Assembly: GCA_024760505.1 (NCBI GenBank)
Contig: CP058931.1
Span: forward strand, 496,001-560,000
DNA length: 64,000 nucleotides
From: Nitrospira sp.
Lineage (GTDB): Bacteria > Nitrospirota > Nitrospiria > Nitrospirales > UBA8639
Direction: 5' to 3'
The first letter of the stretch is position 1. Every line of letters starts with the position of its first letter. The notes beneath the pieces are model-generated. The model had not been told where the DNA came from and searched no databases. It saw only the letters and a program-made list of their open reading frames with translations. This document shows, one piece after another, positions 27,466-36,637 of this stretch. Made by a program: the position numbers and the translations under genes.

Positions 27466-28113
27466 CTATCTTCCGAAAACAGTTACCCAGGGGTCACGGC
27501 CAAGAACCCAGAGATAAAAAAACGTGCCCAGCCAGCCATGATAGAGCCCCAGTGGCCAAAGATTTCGATCACGGGTATAGAACGGGATAAAAAAGCAGGC
27601 CATAAGGCCGGTGGCCAGCATCAACCACCAGTCGGGGAAATGGACCAGGGCAAACAGAATCACCCCAATGGGCATGGCCAGCCACAGGCCATGCTGAGGA
27701 AAGATTTTCAGGAGATTACCGACACCCAACGCCTGCACAAGAAACTGCTGGAGAATTCCCCACAAAGGATACAGGAACAACAGCAACAGCATGTGGCCTT
27801 GCCAGAGCCCTCGACCGCCCACTATGCCATACCAGGCCATGGCTAATCCCGACAGGGCAAATAACACCGATGGCCACATAAAAGCTTGTCGAAGATTGTC
27901 GGTGCGAAATCCCCAACCTTTCCACCTCGTCGGATCTTGCCGAACCTTCCAGACCACATAGCTCATCCAACTGATGACGGCCAAGGCTATGAAAAGTCCC
28001 TTTGCATCAAGACTCTTGAATACAAGATGCAGCAGCCCTGTCATGACAACCGCAGAGAATTCCCACCAATTGCCAGCCCGATCATCGGGAGAAATTTTCA
28101 GAGGATTTCTCAC
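27466..28113 (-). CDS. CPBP-like (CAAX/bacteriocin-processing) intramembrane protein with altered active site
   Basis: 215 residues with about six hydrophobic helices. The layout follows the CPBP/Abi intramembrane metalloprotease family: a first conserved helix at PLWGILQQFLVQALG, a second histidine helix at FALVHFPDWWLML and a third at GLYHGWLGTFF. In active members the first motif is EExxxR. Here the paired glutamates are QQ and the arginine is Q, while both histidines remain. It may be a non-proteolytic homologue or a subfamily with altered chemistry. The start is GTG 28113 without a clear ribosome-binding site. The upstream PAS-like gene ends 7 bp before it, so translational coupling is likely. 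Confidence 0.7.
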   Translation of the reverse strand: MRNPLKISPDDRAGNWWEFSAVVMTGLLHLVFKSLDAKGLFIALAVISWMSYVVWKVRQDPTRWKGWGFRTDNLRQAFMWPSVLFALSGLAMAWYGIVGGRGLWQGHMLLLLFLYPLWGILQQFLVQALGVGNLLKIFPQHGLWLAMPIGVILFALVHFPDWWLMLATGLMACFFIPFYTRDRNLWPLGLYHGWLGTFFYLWVLGRDPWVTVFGR

Positions 28114-28120
28114 ACACGAA

Positions 28121-28573
28121 TTACATGGAATAAGTCGAAGAGCTTTTCAGAAAGGCCAAGGAGGGATCCTGCGGGGAAACCGAGATGACGGGACAACCAT
28201 CTAGGAAATGATCTGTCACGAAGCCCAATGCCTCAGACTCATAAGGAAATAACCGGACCACCGCGACAACCGTCTTTCCCAAAGTAGGAAAAACCAATTG
28301 AACATCCTGCGGCCGTTGGGTTTTCAGAGTTTTGGTCAGGGCTTTTTTCAAACTTCTGGCTGAATCTTTAGGTAGGACCTCATTGATGGTCCGTCCAAGG
28401 AGGTGCTCTCCACCTAAAAGGTGTTGACAGGGAACAGGGAAAAAACAATCCCGATAGATTCCATTTTCATCCCAGCGAAAGATTTTATGGGGAATAAACG
28501 AGACATGATCCCCTGAAAAAATCCTGCTCAGAAATTCTTCCCACATAGTTTTTGACCAACGTTCCCTGGACAT
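28121..28573 (-). CDS. PAS-like single-domain protein
   Basis: 150 residues with GGGAGGGGCC directly before ATG. After a helical start (MWEEFLSRIFSG) it reads like one PAS domain: IFRWDENGIYRDCFF, HLLGRTINEVLPKDSARSLKKAL, then strands VQLVFPTLGKTVVAVVRLFPY. The GRTINEVLP segment is typical of the PAS helix region. There is no output domain, so it may be a small sensor or adaptor. It is the first gene of the run with the CPBP-like gene. The fold call is from pattern only, and the cofactor cannot be judged. Confidence 0.55.
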   Translation of the reverse strand: MSRERWSKTMWEEFLSRIFSGDHVSFIPHKIFRWDENGIYRDCFFPVPCQHLLGGEHLLGRTINEVLPKDSARSLKKALTKTLKTQRPQDVQLVFPTLGKTVVAVVRLFPYESEALGFVTDHFLDGCPVISVSPQDPSLAFLKSSSTYSM

Positions 28574-28961
28574 GGCCCCTCCCTGGTTTCTATCCCCCCT
28601 ATCATAGGGATGATTCTCCCAACAAATATTTCAGTGCTCTTTATAAAGAGTAAATAAGACTTTCCACCTCATGCACAACTAGTGAAATCCCTAGTTATTC
28701 GAAAAAAAGATCCTAGCATTCTATATGTATTAAAAAAGGAACAATTAATACAATTTACCCTCTCCTCTTTGCCTGAAACTTAGGCAGTCTTCTTCGTTCA
28801 CCAGGAAGGACATGGTCCAGACTTTTCAGTCCTTGGACGAAACCGCCCTGCAGCACTATCTGAATCAGTAAAAGACGGTAGGAAACCAAGGGAAATAAAT
28901 CAACGGCCTACGTATCCCGATGACCAATGGAATGAGCCCGTTACACTAACCGGGCTATCCA
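28574..28961. other. AT-rich intergenic region
   Basis: About 390 bp that is visibly more AT-rich than its surroundings (28620-28760), probably holding the promoter of the PAS/CPBP unit. A 19-codon plus-strand frame with AGGAAGGAC before its ATG is at 28812-28871. No hairpin with a T-run is obvious. Confidence 0.4.
28812..28871 (+). CDS. Possible 19-aa micro-ORF
   Basis: ATG 28812 follows AGGAAGGAC at a good distance and opens a 19-codon frame (MVQTFQSLDETALQHYLNQ, then TAA). The peptide is polar and could form one amphipathic helix. It may be a leader peptide, a degenerate gene remnant or chance. Only the start context supports it. Confidence 0.2.
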   Translation: MVQTFQSLDETALQHYLNQ

Positions 28962-30191
28962 TTAAAGACAGTAGGTCCGCAAGGGGGGAAATCCATTAAA
29001 CCCCACCGACGCATAACTGCTGGTATAGGCACCGGCACTTAAAATTTCGATTCGATCACCGATAGCCAAATTCAGGGGCAACTCATAGGAGGTTTTTTCA
29101 TATAACACGTCCGCGCTGTCGCAAGTGGGACCCGCCAAAATCACCGGTCCCGTTGGACCCTCACAAAGGGTGCGTAGGCGGTACTTAATACATTCATCCA
29201 TCGTTTCAGCCAAACCCCCAAACTTACCAATATCAAGATACACCCATCGCCGGACATCTTCTCGGGATTTGTGAGCCACCAGGATAACCTCGCTCTGGAT
29301 CACTCCCGCATCCGCCACCAGAAACCGACCGGGTTCAATCATCAGTTGAGGAGGTGTGACACCAAATGATTGCTGTAGAGCCTGTTGAATGGTTTGGGCG
29401 TAGTGCGAAAATGGCCGAAGGGTCGTTTGGTAGGTAGCCGGAAGTCCTCCGCCAATATTAATCCATTCCAGCTCAAGATCCTGTCTCCTCAATTGGCGGT
29501 ACAATTCCGCAGCCTCCGCAAGAGGCTCGACCCATTGCTGCGGATCGGTTTGTTGAGACCCCACATGGAACGTCACTCCCAGGGGGTTCAACCCGAGGTT
29601 ACGACTGTTGAGGAGCAAATCATACGCCATGGCCAAGTCACAGCCGAATTTTCTAGAAAGAGGCCAATCCGCGTGTTTCCCTTGGCTCAGGACTCGACAC
29701 TGCACTCCCGCACCAGGCGCCTGTCGACTCAATTTTTCGAGTTCGGCCTCACTGTCAAAGGCGAAGAGCCTGACCCCGCGGCCAAAGGCATACGCAATAT
29801 CCACCTCTTTTTTAACCGTGTTGCCATACGACAGCCAGGTGGCCGGAACCCCGAGAGACAAACACAAATCCAGTTCATACCGGCTTGCAATATCAAATCG
29901 TGAGCCCAACGTGGCTAACAGTTGAATAATTTCCGGGGCAGGATTGGCTTTCACCGCAAAATGAATCGCTGCATGAGGAAATTCTCCTTGAAGCTCTAGA
30001 TACTTCTTTCGGACCTGATCAAGGTCCAGGGCTAAAAACGGTGTCTCAGGACGACCGGCCAGGAACTGCTCGAGTTTTGGGGTCAGACCACGACAATCAG
30101 CCACCGACAACTCATGGCGAAGCGATGGAGCACATGCCAGAACAGAAACTTTCTCATTTTCAAACCCGGAATCAACCAAACTGGTCTGCAC
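28962..30191 (-). CDS. Type III PLP-dependent decarboxylase (ornithine/lysine/diaminopimelate family)
   Basis: About 409 residues from GTG 30191, which has AGGAG six bases upstream. A TTG at 30209 is the alternative. The alanine-racemase-fold barrel carries the PLP lysine in HFAVKANPAPEI. Family motifs follow: SRFDIASRYELDL, GVTFHVGSQQTDP, WINIGGGLPATY for phosphate binding and IEPGRFLVADAG. The C-terminal GPTCDSADVLY supplies the catalytic cysteine and aspartate used across the dimer in eukaryotic-type ornithine decarboxylases. It should make putrescine or cadaverine. Which amino acid it prefers cannot be told with confidence. It has no operon partner, with a 700-bp gap upstream. Confidence 0.9.
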   Translation of the reverse strand: MQTSLVDSGFENEKVSVLACAPSLRHELSVADCRGLTPKLEQFLAGRPETPFLALDLDQVRKKYLELQGEFPHAAIHFAVKANPAPEIIQLLATLGSRFDIASRYELDLCLSLGVPATWLSYGNTVKKEVDIAYAFGRGVRLFAFDSEAELEKLSRQAPGAGVQCRVLSQGKHADWPLSRKFGCDLAMAYDLLLNSRNLGLNPLGVTFHVGSQQTDPQQWVEPLAEAAELYRQLRRQDLELEWINIGGGLPATYQTTLRPFSHYAQTIQQALQQSFGVTPPQLMIEPGRFLVADAGVIQSEVILVAHKSREDVRRWVYLDIGKFGGLAETMDECIKYRLRTLCEGPTGPVILAGPTCDSADVLYEKTSYELPLNLAIGDRIEILSAGAYTSSYASVGFNGFPPLRTYCL

Positions 30192-30893
30192 ATTCCACTC
30201 CTGTGACAATGGTGATTAAAAGGGAATTAAAGTCGCCGAGCCAAAAGTCCAAAAACCATCAACTACATCGACAAAATATCCAGAAAATCTTAAGAGAATT
30301 CCGGAACCATTCACGTGCCCGAAACCAGACTCCTTGATCCCCGGCGCAAAGTTTTTCCGGTCTGATGGCAGACGGGATATTCGTTTGAGATATCTTGGTA
30401 ACGTACGGTGGGAAATCCCAGGTCCCGATACACCATAATGCCTGAAGTGTTGTTTAGCGGGACCCGGAGGATGCGTCGAAAGGGACACAACTAATGTGGG
30501 AAAGAGGCGAGCAATAGCTCGTTGCAGGAATCGATGAGTGAAACCCGATTCCCGGGTTTCAGCTCGGCCATGAAAGAGAACACACGTTCGCGGGATGGAA
30601 GTTCCTTATTCTATAGGCAGGGGTCACGAGACAAATTTTCAGCCAAGAGCTTATTCTATAAAAAACCCTAACGACACCACGTTTCAATCTGAAATTTGCC
30701 CTTCAATATGATCGAAGAAAGCATACCACGAGCTTCTCCATCTGGGAATATCCCTTCCGTCCTTCCAAATAAAATATTTTCGATAGGGAGCCGTTCACCT
30801 CACCCCAACTTTGGCAGATACATGCATGGGACCTGGGAGGACCAAAGAGAAGATCAAGAAAGAGAAAAGGGTAAAAGGATAAAGCGCAAAGGG
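30192..30893. other. Long intergenic region with several hairpins
   Basis: About 700 bp without a credible gene. A hairpin GAAACCCG-attcc-CGGGTTTC is at 30540-30560, and just before it GCGAGC-aata-GCTCGT forms another. The 11-mer CTTATTCTATA occurs twice, in 30600-30660. The frame at 30696-30971 overlaps the TIR-SUMF1 gene antisense. The paired hairpins may be the leader or 3' end of a transcript, but I recognise no riboswitch class. Confidence 0.4.
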
Positions 30894-32102
30894 TTAAGGA
30901 ATGTCCTGGGCAAGACGAAAACCAAAGGTGTTGCCCCGATTGACGGTGAAGTCCCTGTTCCGGAACGATGACCTGAGGAAGTCCGGTGAGCTAAGCCAAG
31001 AACCGCCTCGGAGCACACGCTGGTTGAAGGTTTGATCATACCAGCTTGCACACCATTCCCACACATTCCCGGCCATGTCAAAACAACCAGAAGGACTGAT
31101 GACCTTCGTGTATGTCGTGACCGGCGTGGTTGCACCAATACCAGATTCTTTAGAATTAGATTTCGTCGTATCGAAGACATCTCCCCAGGAATACTCCAGA
31201 CCATCCGTCCCCCTCGCGGCTTTCTCCCATTCTTGTTCCGTGGGCAGGCGCTTGCCTGCCCAGGAGGCATAGGCTTCCGCTTCAAAAAAGCTGACGCCTA
31301 CAACAGGGTGTTCAGCCTTGTTCCACTTGGGATCAGTCCAATATTCCGGCTGATTTACTTGTTTTTCCTGCTTCCAGGCCCACCCCTCTTCCGACCAAAG
31401 TTGTTGTGCGCCATAGCCATTGGCCAGCATGAACTCTTTGTAGCGATCATTCGTCACCGGATAGATATGCATAAAATAATCATAAGGAATATTTTCTCGA
31501 CCTCGCTCTTCACCATACAAAAACAACCCCTTGGGGATGAGGACCATCCCTTCGGGTATTGCCGATTCCGTCTCTGGCGGAGGTGGAGGCGGTGGATACA
31601 GCTGCGGCTGTTCCAGTTCTTGCGGAGGTTCAGATTCGGCCCCTGTCACATATTCGCTGATCTGTTCAATTAATCGAGTGGCATCGGCACGAAACCGCTC
31701 ATCACTCATTTTCATCGCGTGACGTCGAGCCAGTTTGGCTATGGGCTCAGGTAACTCCGAGGCTTTGGGCATTCCCGCGCCTCCGACCAGTAGCGGGATA
31801 ACCGGAATGTTCCGATCAAGCGCCGCCTGAATTTCGACCCGGACAAAATCTTCCGGATTCTCTAAACGTCGATGTCCCTCTTCATCTTGTATATTTACCC
31901 AGTTCTTCCCGATGACGGCGATCAAGACGTGACACGATTGGACGGCATTTTCGATTTGCTCCACAAAATCCAGCCCGACCTTCATCGTATCGATGTCCAT
32001 AAAGATCCACTCTTCTCCAAAGCGGTCGGCTAACTGATCAAACAACCGCCCCGCATAGGCGATACTATCCTCTCTTCGATAACAGATAAAGATACCCGAC
32101 AT
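30894..32102 (-). CDS. TIR domain fused to a formylglycine-generating-enzyme (SUMF1) domain
   Basis: 402 residues. The N-terminal TIR domain (about 1-155) begins MSGIFICYRREDS. It has the BB-loop-like segment WIFMDIDTMKVGLDF and the conserved glutamate in DFVRVE (E90), the catalytic position in NAD-cleaving TIRs. A proline-rich linker (PPPPPP around 170-176) leads to a SUMF1/FGE-sulfatase domain (about 183-402): EGMVLIPKG, YPVTNDRYKEF, HPVVGVSFFEAEAYASWAGKRLPTEQEWEKAARG in pieces, GCFDMAGNVWEWCAS and VLRGGSWLSS, ending FGFRLAQ. In related proteins the SUMF1 fold often serves as a C-type-lectin-like recognition module, not an enzyme. Such fusions are candidates for immune or signalling roles. 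The neighbours give no further hint. Confidence 0.92.
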   Translation of the reverse strand: MSGIFICYRREDSIAYAGRLFDQLADRFGEEWIFMDIDTMKVGLDFVEQIENAVQSCHVLIAVIGKNWVNIQDEEGHRRLENPEDFVRVEIQAALDRNIPVIPLLVGGAGMPKASELPEPIAKLARRHAMKMSDERFRADATRLIEQISEYVTGAESEPPQELEQPQLYPPPPPPPETESAIPEGMVLIPKGLFLYGEERGRENIPYDYFMHIYPVTNDRYKEFMLANGYGAQQLWSEEGWAWKQEKQVNQPEYWTDPKWNKAEHPVVGVSFFEAEAYASWAGKRLPTEQEWEKAARGTDGLEYSWGDVFDTTKSNSKESGIGATTPVTTYTKVISPSGCFDMAGNVWEWCASWYDQTFNQRVLRGGSWLSSPDFLRSSFRNRDFTVNRGNTFGFRLAQDIP

Positions 32103-32672
32103 GGCTTTATGTTTTTTTACATCGGGAATTGTGGCCTGAATTTCAGTAGGTTTGTAGATTTTTGGAATTAGGTTTCTTGCACCGATTGTTTATGTAAAAA
32201 TCTCCACGGCAACCGGCATTCTAGTTATTCCCTGAATTTCGTCAACCCGATAGCTGACAGAGTGGCATTTCACTACCTTAACAGCTGGCAGTGCCACAAA
32301 TTTTATGGTCCGACGCCTGCCGTCTGGCCCTAGGGAGGACGCTCTTATCAGGTGGCGGACCTTGTTTGAGCAGCGCGAGTTGGTCCGCCCTCTGGATGCC
32401 TGCGTCCGTCCCTTCTAGTAAGGCCAGACGGAGCGTCACTGGTTTTGGGGCCTTTTGCCGAAACAAAAGGACCTCGCCTGCCGGGGCGAAACCCGGCAAC
32501 ACCAAAAATCAATTTGACGCGTAAGTTGGATGCACCATTGTGATGCGCTCACCTTCCAATGCATTTTGACTAGCAGTCCCCAATATGGATTCCCGACACA
32601 CATCGTAAAGTTGTAACGCCAGAACCATAAATTTGGATCGGTTAGCTGTAGAGACGTCTCAGTGGGACAGCT
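32103..32672. other. Intergenic region containing a GC-rich repeat-like tract
   Basis: About 570 bp. The first 170 bp is AT-rich and likely holds the promoter of the TIR-SUMF1 gene. From about 32290 to 32510 there is a GC-rich tract with the phrases GGACCTCGCCTGCCGGGGCG and TTTTGGGGCCTTTTGCCG, which resemble intergenic repeat-type sequences seen in many genomes. Its 75-codon minus-strand frame (32278-32505) has no start context or fold signature, so I treat it as non-coding. Confidence 0.4.
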
Positions 32673-34241
32673 TCAGATTTCTCCGAAACCACCGCCGCCG
32701 GGAGTTTCGATGGTGAGTTGGTCGCCGGCTTCAACGGGGAAGGAGCATTTTCCACTGACATCTTTTTCGATTCCGTTTTGCTTCAATTGATTTCGACCCG
32801 GTTGTCCCGGTGCGCCCCCCTCCAATCCATAGGGCTTGGTAATCCGTCGGTCGGACAACAGCGTCACCTCGGCAGGCTGAAGAAATTCGTATGTCCGCAC
32901 GATTCCATCTCCGCCTTGATGCTGACCGTTCCCTCCAGACTCGTCCCGCAAGGCATATCGCGCAATTCGAAAGGGATAGGCGTACTCAACCGCTTCGACC
33001 GGCGTGTTCAGGGTATTGGTCATGTGTGAGTGGCGGCCACTCGCCCCATCGAATTGAGGACCCGCACCCATACCACCCCCGATGGTTTCGTAATAGGCAA
33101 AGGGCCGGTTGTGTCGTTGATCCCATCCACCGATGGTGAGATTATTCATCGTGCCCTGGCTGGCCGCCGGAATGCGATCAGGACAGGCTTGCGCCAGGGC
33201 TCCAAGTAAAACATCCACAATTCGCTGGGAGGTTTCGACATTTCCGGCCGCCACCGCAGCAGGACGCCGGGCATTTACCAGCGTGCCTTCCGGCGCAATG
33301 ACGTGAATCGGCCGCAAACATCCGCTATTGGCAGGGATATCCAAACCCAACACACATCGGAACACATAGGCCACTGCGGACAACGTGACCGGATAGACCG
33401 CATTGATGCTACCAGGCCGTTGCGCATCGGTTCCAGAAAAATCCACCGTGACCTGTTCATCTTCAATCATGATGGCCACACGAATGTCGGCAGGTTTCTC
33501 AGTGAATCCATCGTCATCCAGAGCATCTTCAAAACGGTAGCAGCCATTGGGTAACGTGCTGATTAACTGGCGGGTCATGCGTTCGCTGTAACGAAGCAGG
33601 GCATCCATTTCCGCGAGCAGCGGTTGCACGCCAAACCGTTCAGCCATCGCTCGCATCCGTTCACCTCCAATCTGATTCGCGGCCAATTGAGCCTGGAGGT
33701 CACCCATGCGTTCCTCTGGAGTACGGACATTCGCCAATAACATCCGCCAGATGTCATCATTTTTTTTATCGCCCACCATGAGTTTTACCGGAGGGATAAT
33801 GAGTCCTTCTTGAAAAATTTCCTGTGACAACGGCATCGACCCCGCCGACATTCCCCCAATGTCGGCATGGTGCGCGCGATTGGCGACCAACCCTAAGAGA
33901 GTGGGAGGAGAGGTGTCTTCCACAAACACGGGCGACACCACGGTGAGATCGGGAAGATGTGTGCCCCCGCGATAGGGATCATTGACCATGGCCACATCGC
34001 CAGGCGCCAACGTCAACGACTCAAGGCAGGCTTGCACCGACAAGGGCATGGCTCCAAGATGAACGGGGATATGCGCCGCTTGCGCGACCAGGTTTCCGGA
34101 TGCATCAAACACCGCACAGGAAAAATCACAGCGTTCTTTGATGTTGGGCGAGAAGGCGGCTCTCTGCAGACGAGCGCCCATTTCCTCCGCCACGGACACC
34201 AACCGGTGCTTCATCATTTCAGTGCGAATGGGATCATCCAT
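32673..34241 (-). CDS. hyuB: Hydantoinase B / 5-oxoprolinase family subunit
   Basis: 522 residues from ATG 34241, which overlaps the end of hyuA by 8 bp (ATGGATGA), a mark of translational coupling. An ATG at 34358 lies well inside hyuA and is rejected. Motifs of the HyuB family are clear: EEMGARLQRAAFSPNIKERCDFSCA near the start (in part), AHIPVHLGAMP, ANPYRGGTHLPDL-like NDPYRGGTHLPDL, GGGMGAGPQFDG and the C-terminal ETPGGGGFG. With HyuA it forms an ATP-dependent amidohydrolase acting on hydantoins, 5-oxoproline or related cyclic amides, and some relatives carboxylate acetone or acetophenone. The exact substrate is unknown. Confidence 0.93.
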   Translation of the reverse strand: MDDPIRTEMMKHRLVSVAEEMGARLQRAAFSPNIKERCDFSCAVFDASGNLVAQAAHIPVHLGAMPLSVQACLESLTLAPGDVAMVNDPYRGGTHLPDLTVVSPVFVEDTSPPTLLGLVANRAHHADIGGMSAGSMPLSQEIFQEGLIIPPVKLMVGDKKNDDIWRMLLANVRTPEERMGDLQAQLAANQIGGERMRAMAERFGVQPLLAEMDALLRYSERMTRQLISTLPNGCYRFEDALDDDGFTEKPADIRVAIMIEDEQVTVDFSGTDAQRPGSINAVYPVTLSAVAYVFRCVLGLDIPANSGCLRPIHVIAPEGTLVNARRPAAVAAGNVETSQRIVDVLLGALAQACPDRIPAASQGTMNNLTIGGWDQRHNRPFAYYETIGGGMGAGPQFDGASGRHSHMTNTLNTPVEAVEYAYPFRIARYALRDESGGNGQHQGGDGIVRTYEFLQPAEVTLLSDRRITKPYGLEGGAPGQPGRNQLKQNGIEKDVSGKCSFPVEAGDQLTIETPGGGGFGEI

Positions 34242-36267
34242 CGGTGGCTCCAACCTTGATGAGAATATTCGAATAGGTATCAATCGCTGCGTGATCCGTG
34301 GGTCCAAGATAGATGGTGGTATCATCCAGAGCCAGAATGGCAGGTCCATGGATTTCATGTCCGGGACGCAAGCGGGCTCCCCAATAATGCGGGACCGGTT
34401 GCATCCCTTGAGGCAGGACCACCGGACGATCTTCCCACTGAGCTGCAGTCGGATCCGCTGACCCTAGCGGCCTGGTGGGAATGGTGGGCGGCGTCACATG
34501 GCCGACTGCCCGGACGCGTACATTCACGATTTCGATTGGAGTCTCTGTCTGACTATAGCCATAGCGCGCACAATGAATTCGATGGAATTCCTCGCGGAAC
34601 ATTGAAGTCAGCGGCACCGCTAAGTCGAAGGATTGACCGACATAACGCACATCGACGGTTCGAGAGAGAACCCATTGGTCAGGATCCACCCCTTCCCGAT
34701 GCAAGTCCTTTTGCCCCTGATCAACCAACGGTTGGGTGCACCGCTCAAGGATCTCAATCGGCGTGTCTCCCGGCAGCATCACCGTCTGGACATAATCCAA
34801 TTGCACCTCCGCAGCCAACATGCCCAGAGCAGAGAGCGTGGCGGCCATGGGCGACACCAGCACGTGTGGAATACCCAGTGCTCTGGCCAGATCGCAGGCA
34901 TGTAATCCGCCGGCCCCACCGAATGCCACCAGGACGGTTTCCCTGGGATCTTCTCCCCGCTCCACTGAAATGACACGCAGTGCGCGCTCCATATGGACAT
35001 TGGCAATTTGGATCATACCCAAGGCCAAGGTCTGCCGGACATCCAAGCCGGAACGAGGGGCCAAAACCATCTGCCGGCTCAGTTCATCAAACGCCTGTTG
35101 CGCCGACTCGATATTCAATCTCATCCGGCCACCTAAAAACCCGTCTGTCGGCAATCGCCCTAAAATTACATGAGCATCCGTGACCGTCGGGATGGTCCCG
35201 CCCCGCCCATAACACACCGGACCCGGTTGAGCTCCGGCACTTTGAGGTCCCACACGAAGATTGCCGCCCGCATCGACAGTGGCCAGAGAGCCACCTCCGG
35301 CACCGACCGTATGAATATCGATGACCGGCACACGAATGGGATTTCCCCCGACTTGGGCTTCGGTCGTGACATGAATCGTCTCATGAACCAACGCCACGTC
35401 TGTGGACGTCCCGCCCATATCATACGTCAGAATCCGGGTGAAGCCCGCCAACCCTGCCAGGTATCGCGCGCCCACCACACCCCCGGCCGGACCAGACAGA
35501 ATGGAACGGACGCCATGCCCTCGCGCCTGGGCGACGGAAATACGCCCCCCGTTCGATTGGACAATATGAAATTCGGTCGGTTTTATCTCCCGTTCTAACC
35601 GGCCCAAATAGGTATCAAGAACCGGAGACACATAGGCGTTCACCACCGTCGTACTGGTTCGTTCATATTCCCGAAATTCCGGCAGGATTTCGGAGGAACC
35701 CGTCACAAAGAATCCTTCGTCACGCAATCGCCTTGTCACCCATTGCTCATGAGCAGGATTCACAAAGGAAAACAGAAACGATACGGCCACCGACTGAATC
35801 GCCTCATGCCGTAACATTTCAAGAATTGAGACGAGACCTTGTTCCTTAAGAGGCGTCAGGATGTTCCCTTCACAATCCACCCGCTCCGAGATTTCAAATG
35901 ACCATTCACGCGGGACTAAGGGCTGAGAAATGACAGGAAACAGGTCGTACAACTCAGGACGATTTTGCCGTCCGATCAGCAGCACATCGCGAAAGCCTTT
36001 TGTCGTAATGAGGGCCGTCCGCGCTCCTTTGCGCTCCAGAATGGCATTGGTGGCGACGGTGGAACCATGCACAATATGACGACCAGGATGGTGAGGAAGT
36101 TGGGCTAACCCTTGCAGGACCGCTTCAGCAGGATCGGCCGGGGTCGAAAGAATTTTAAATCGCTGAAGAGATTGATCCGAGGAGGAATAGACCACAAAGT
36201 CGGTAAAGGTCCCCCCAATATCTATCCCTACCCACACATTTTGACTGGATTGACCGGAAGTCGACAT
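34234..36267 (-). CDS. hyuA: Hydantoinase A / 5-oxoprolinase family subunit
   Basis: 677 residues from ATG 36267, with GAAGAAGA before it. A GTG nine bases upstream is the alternative. The N-terminal ASKHA phosphate loop GIDIGGTFTDFVVYS, the segment HGSTVATNAILERKGA and the central LSGPAGGVVGA / YDMGGTSTDVALV and VGAGGGSLA are all diagnostic of HyuA. It binds and hydrolyses ATP to drive ring opening together with HyuB. The two genes form a two-gene unit followed by a gap. Unlike fused eukaryotic 5-oxoprolinase, the halves here are separate. Confidence 0.94.
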   Translation of the reverse strand: MSTSGQSSQNVWVGIDIGGTFTDFVVYSSSDQSLQRFKILSTPADPAEAVLQGLAQLPHHPGRHIVHGSTVATNAILERKGARTALITTKGFRDVLLIGRQNRPELYDLFPVISQPLVPREWSFEISERVDCEGNILTPLKEQGLVSILEMLRHEAIQSVAVSFLFSFVNPAHEQWVTRRLRDEGFFVTGSSEILPEFREYERTSTTVVNAYVSPVLDTYLGRLEREIKPTEFHIVQSNGGRISVAQARGHGVRSILSGPAGGVVGARYLAGLAGFTRILTYDMGGTSTDVALVHETIHVTTEAQVGGNPIRVPVIDIHTVGAGGGSLATVDAGGNLRVGPQSAGAQPGPVCYGRGGTIPTVTDAHVILGRLPTDGFLGGRMRLNIESAQQAFDELSRQMVLAPRSGLDVRQTLALGMIQIANVHMERALRVISVERGEDPRETVLVAFGGAGGLHACDLARALGIPHVLVSPMAATLSALGMLAAEVQLDYVQTVMLPGDTPIEILERCTQPLVDQGQKDLHREGVDPDQWVLSRTVDVRYVGQSFDLAVPLTSMFREEFHRIHCARYGYSQTETPIEIVNVRVRAVGHVTPPTIPTRPLGSADPTAAQWEDRPVVLPQGMQPVPHYWGARLRPGHEIHGPAILALDDTTIYLGPTDHAAIDTYSNILIKVGATDG

Positions 36268-36287
36268 CAAACACACTCTTCTTCAGG

Positions 36288-36503
36288 GGAGTGTTGAAAA
36301 ATGCCGCCAGCGGCGTTCTCGCCGCCTGGCCATGCTCACGTACGCCTCCGTACGCTCCGCTCGTCCAATTGGCTGCGGCCTTCCCTTCGACATGACTCAT
36401 GGCAGGACTGGACGAGCCTTTTTGAACACTCCACTATTTTTTCTGGTAAGCCTTGGGTATTCATATGCTGATGAAACAGCAAGGTGTTTGAAATATTCAA
36501 CAG
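36288..36503. repeat. Dispersed ~200-bp repeat, copy 1
   Basis: Its core, 36288-36432, has terminal inverted repeats GGAGTGTTgAAAAA and TTTTTgAACACTCC and an inner palindrome (GCCGCCAGCGGCGTTCTCGC). Read in reverse, it matches 46956-47076 over most of its length, including GGCGAGAACGCCGCTGGCGG and GCGTACGGAGG. Similarity continues past the core to CTGTTGAATATTTCAA (reverse of 36488-36503; 46884-46899 in the other copy). Copy 1 carries about 25 extra bases. The ends make it look like a MITE-like element. Confidence 0.8.
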
Positions 36504-36637
36504 ACCATTCAAGGAATGGAAAGAGAGCATACCGGATTATGGGGAAGGTTTGAAGCGCAGAAATCAAATTGCGCGAAGGGAAGGGAGGGTAAGAGGGGCT
36601 GATTCAGCTATACATGCATCCTAATGAACGCGCTTTC

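Noticed and set aside
32278..32505. 75-codon minus-strand frame in the hyuB-TIR gap
   Set aside because: It lies in a GC-rich repeat-like tract with no start signal; treated as non-coding.
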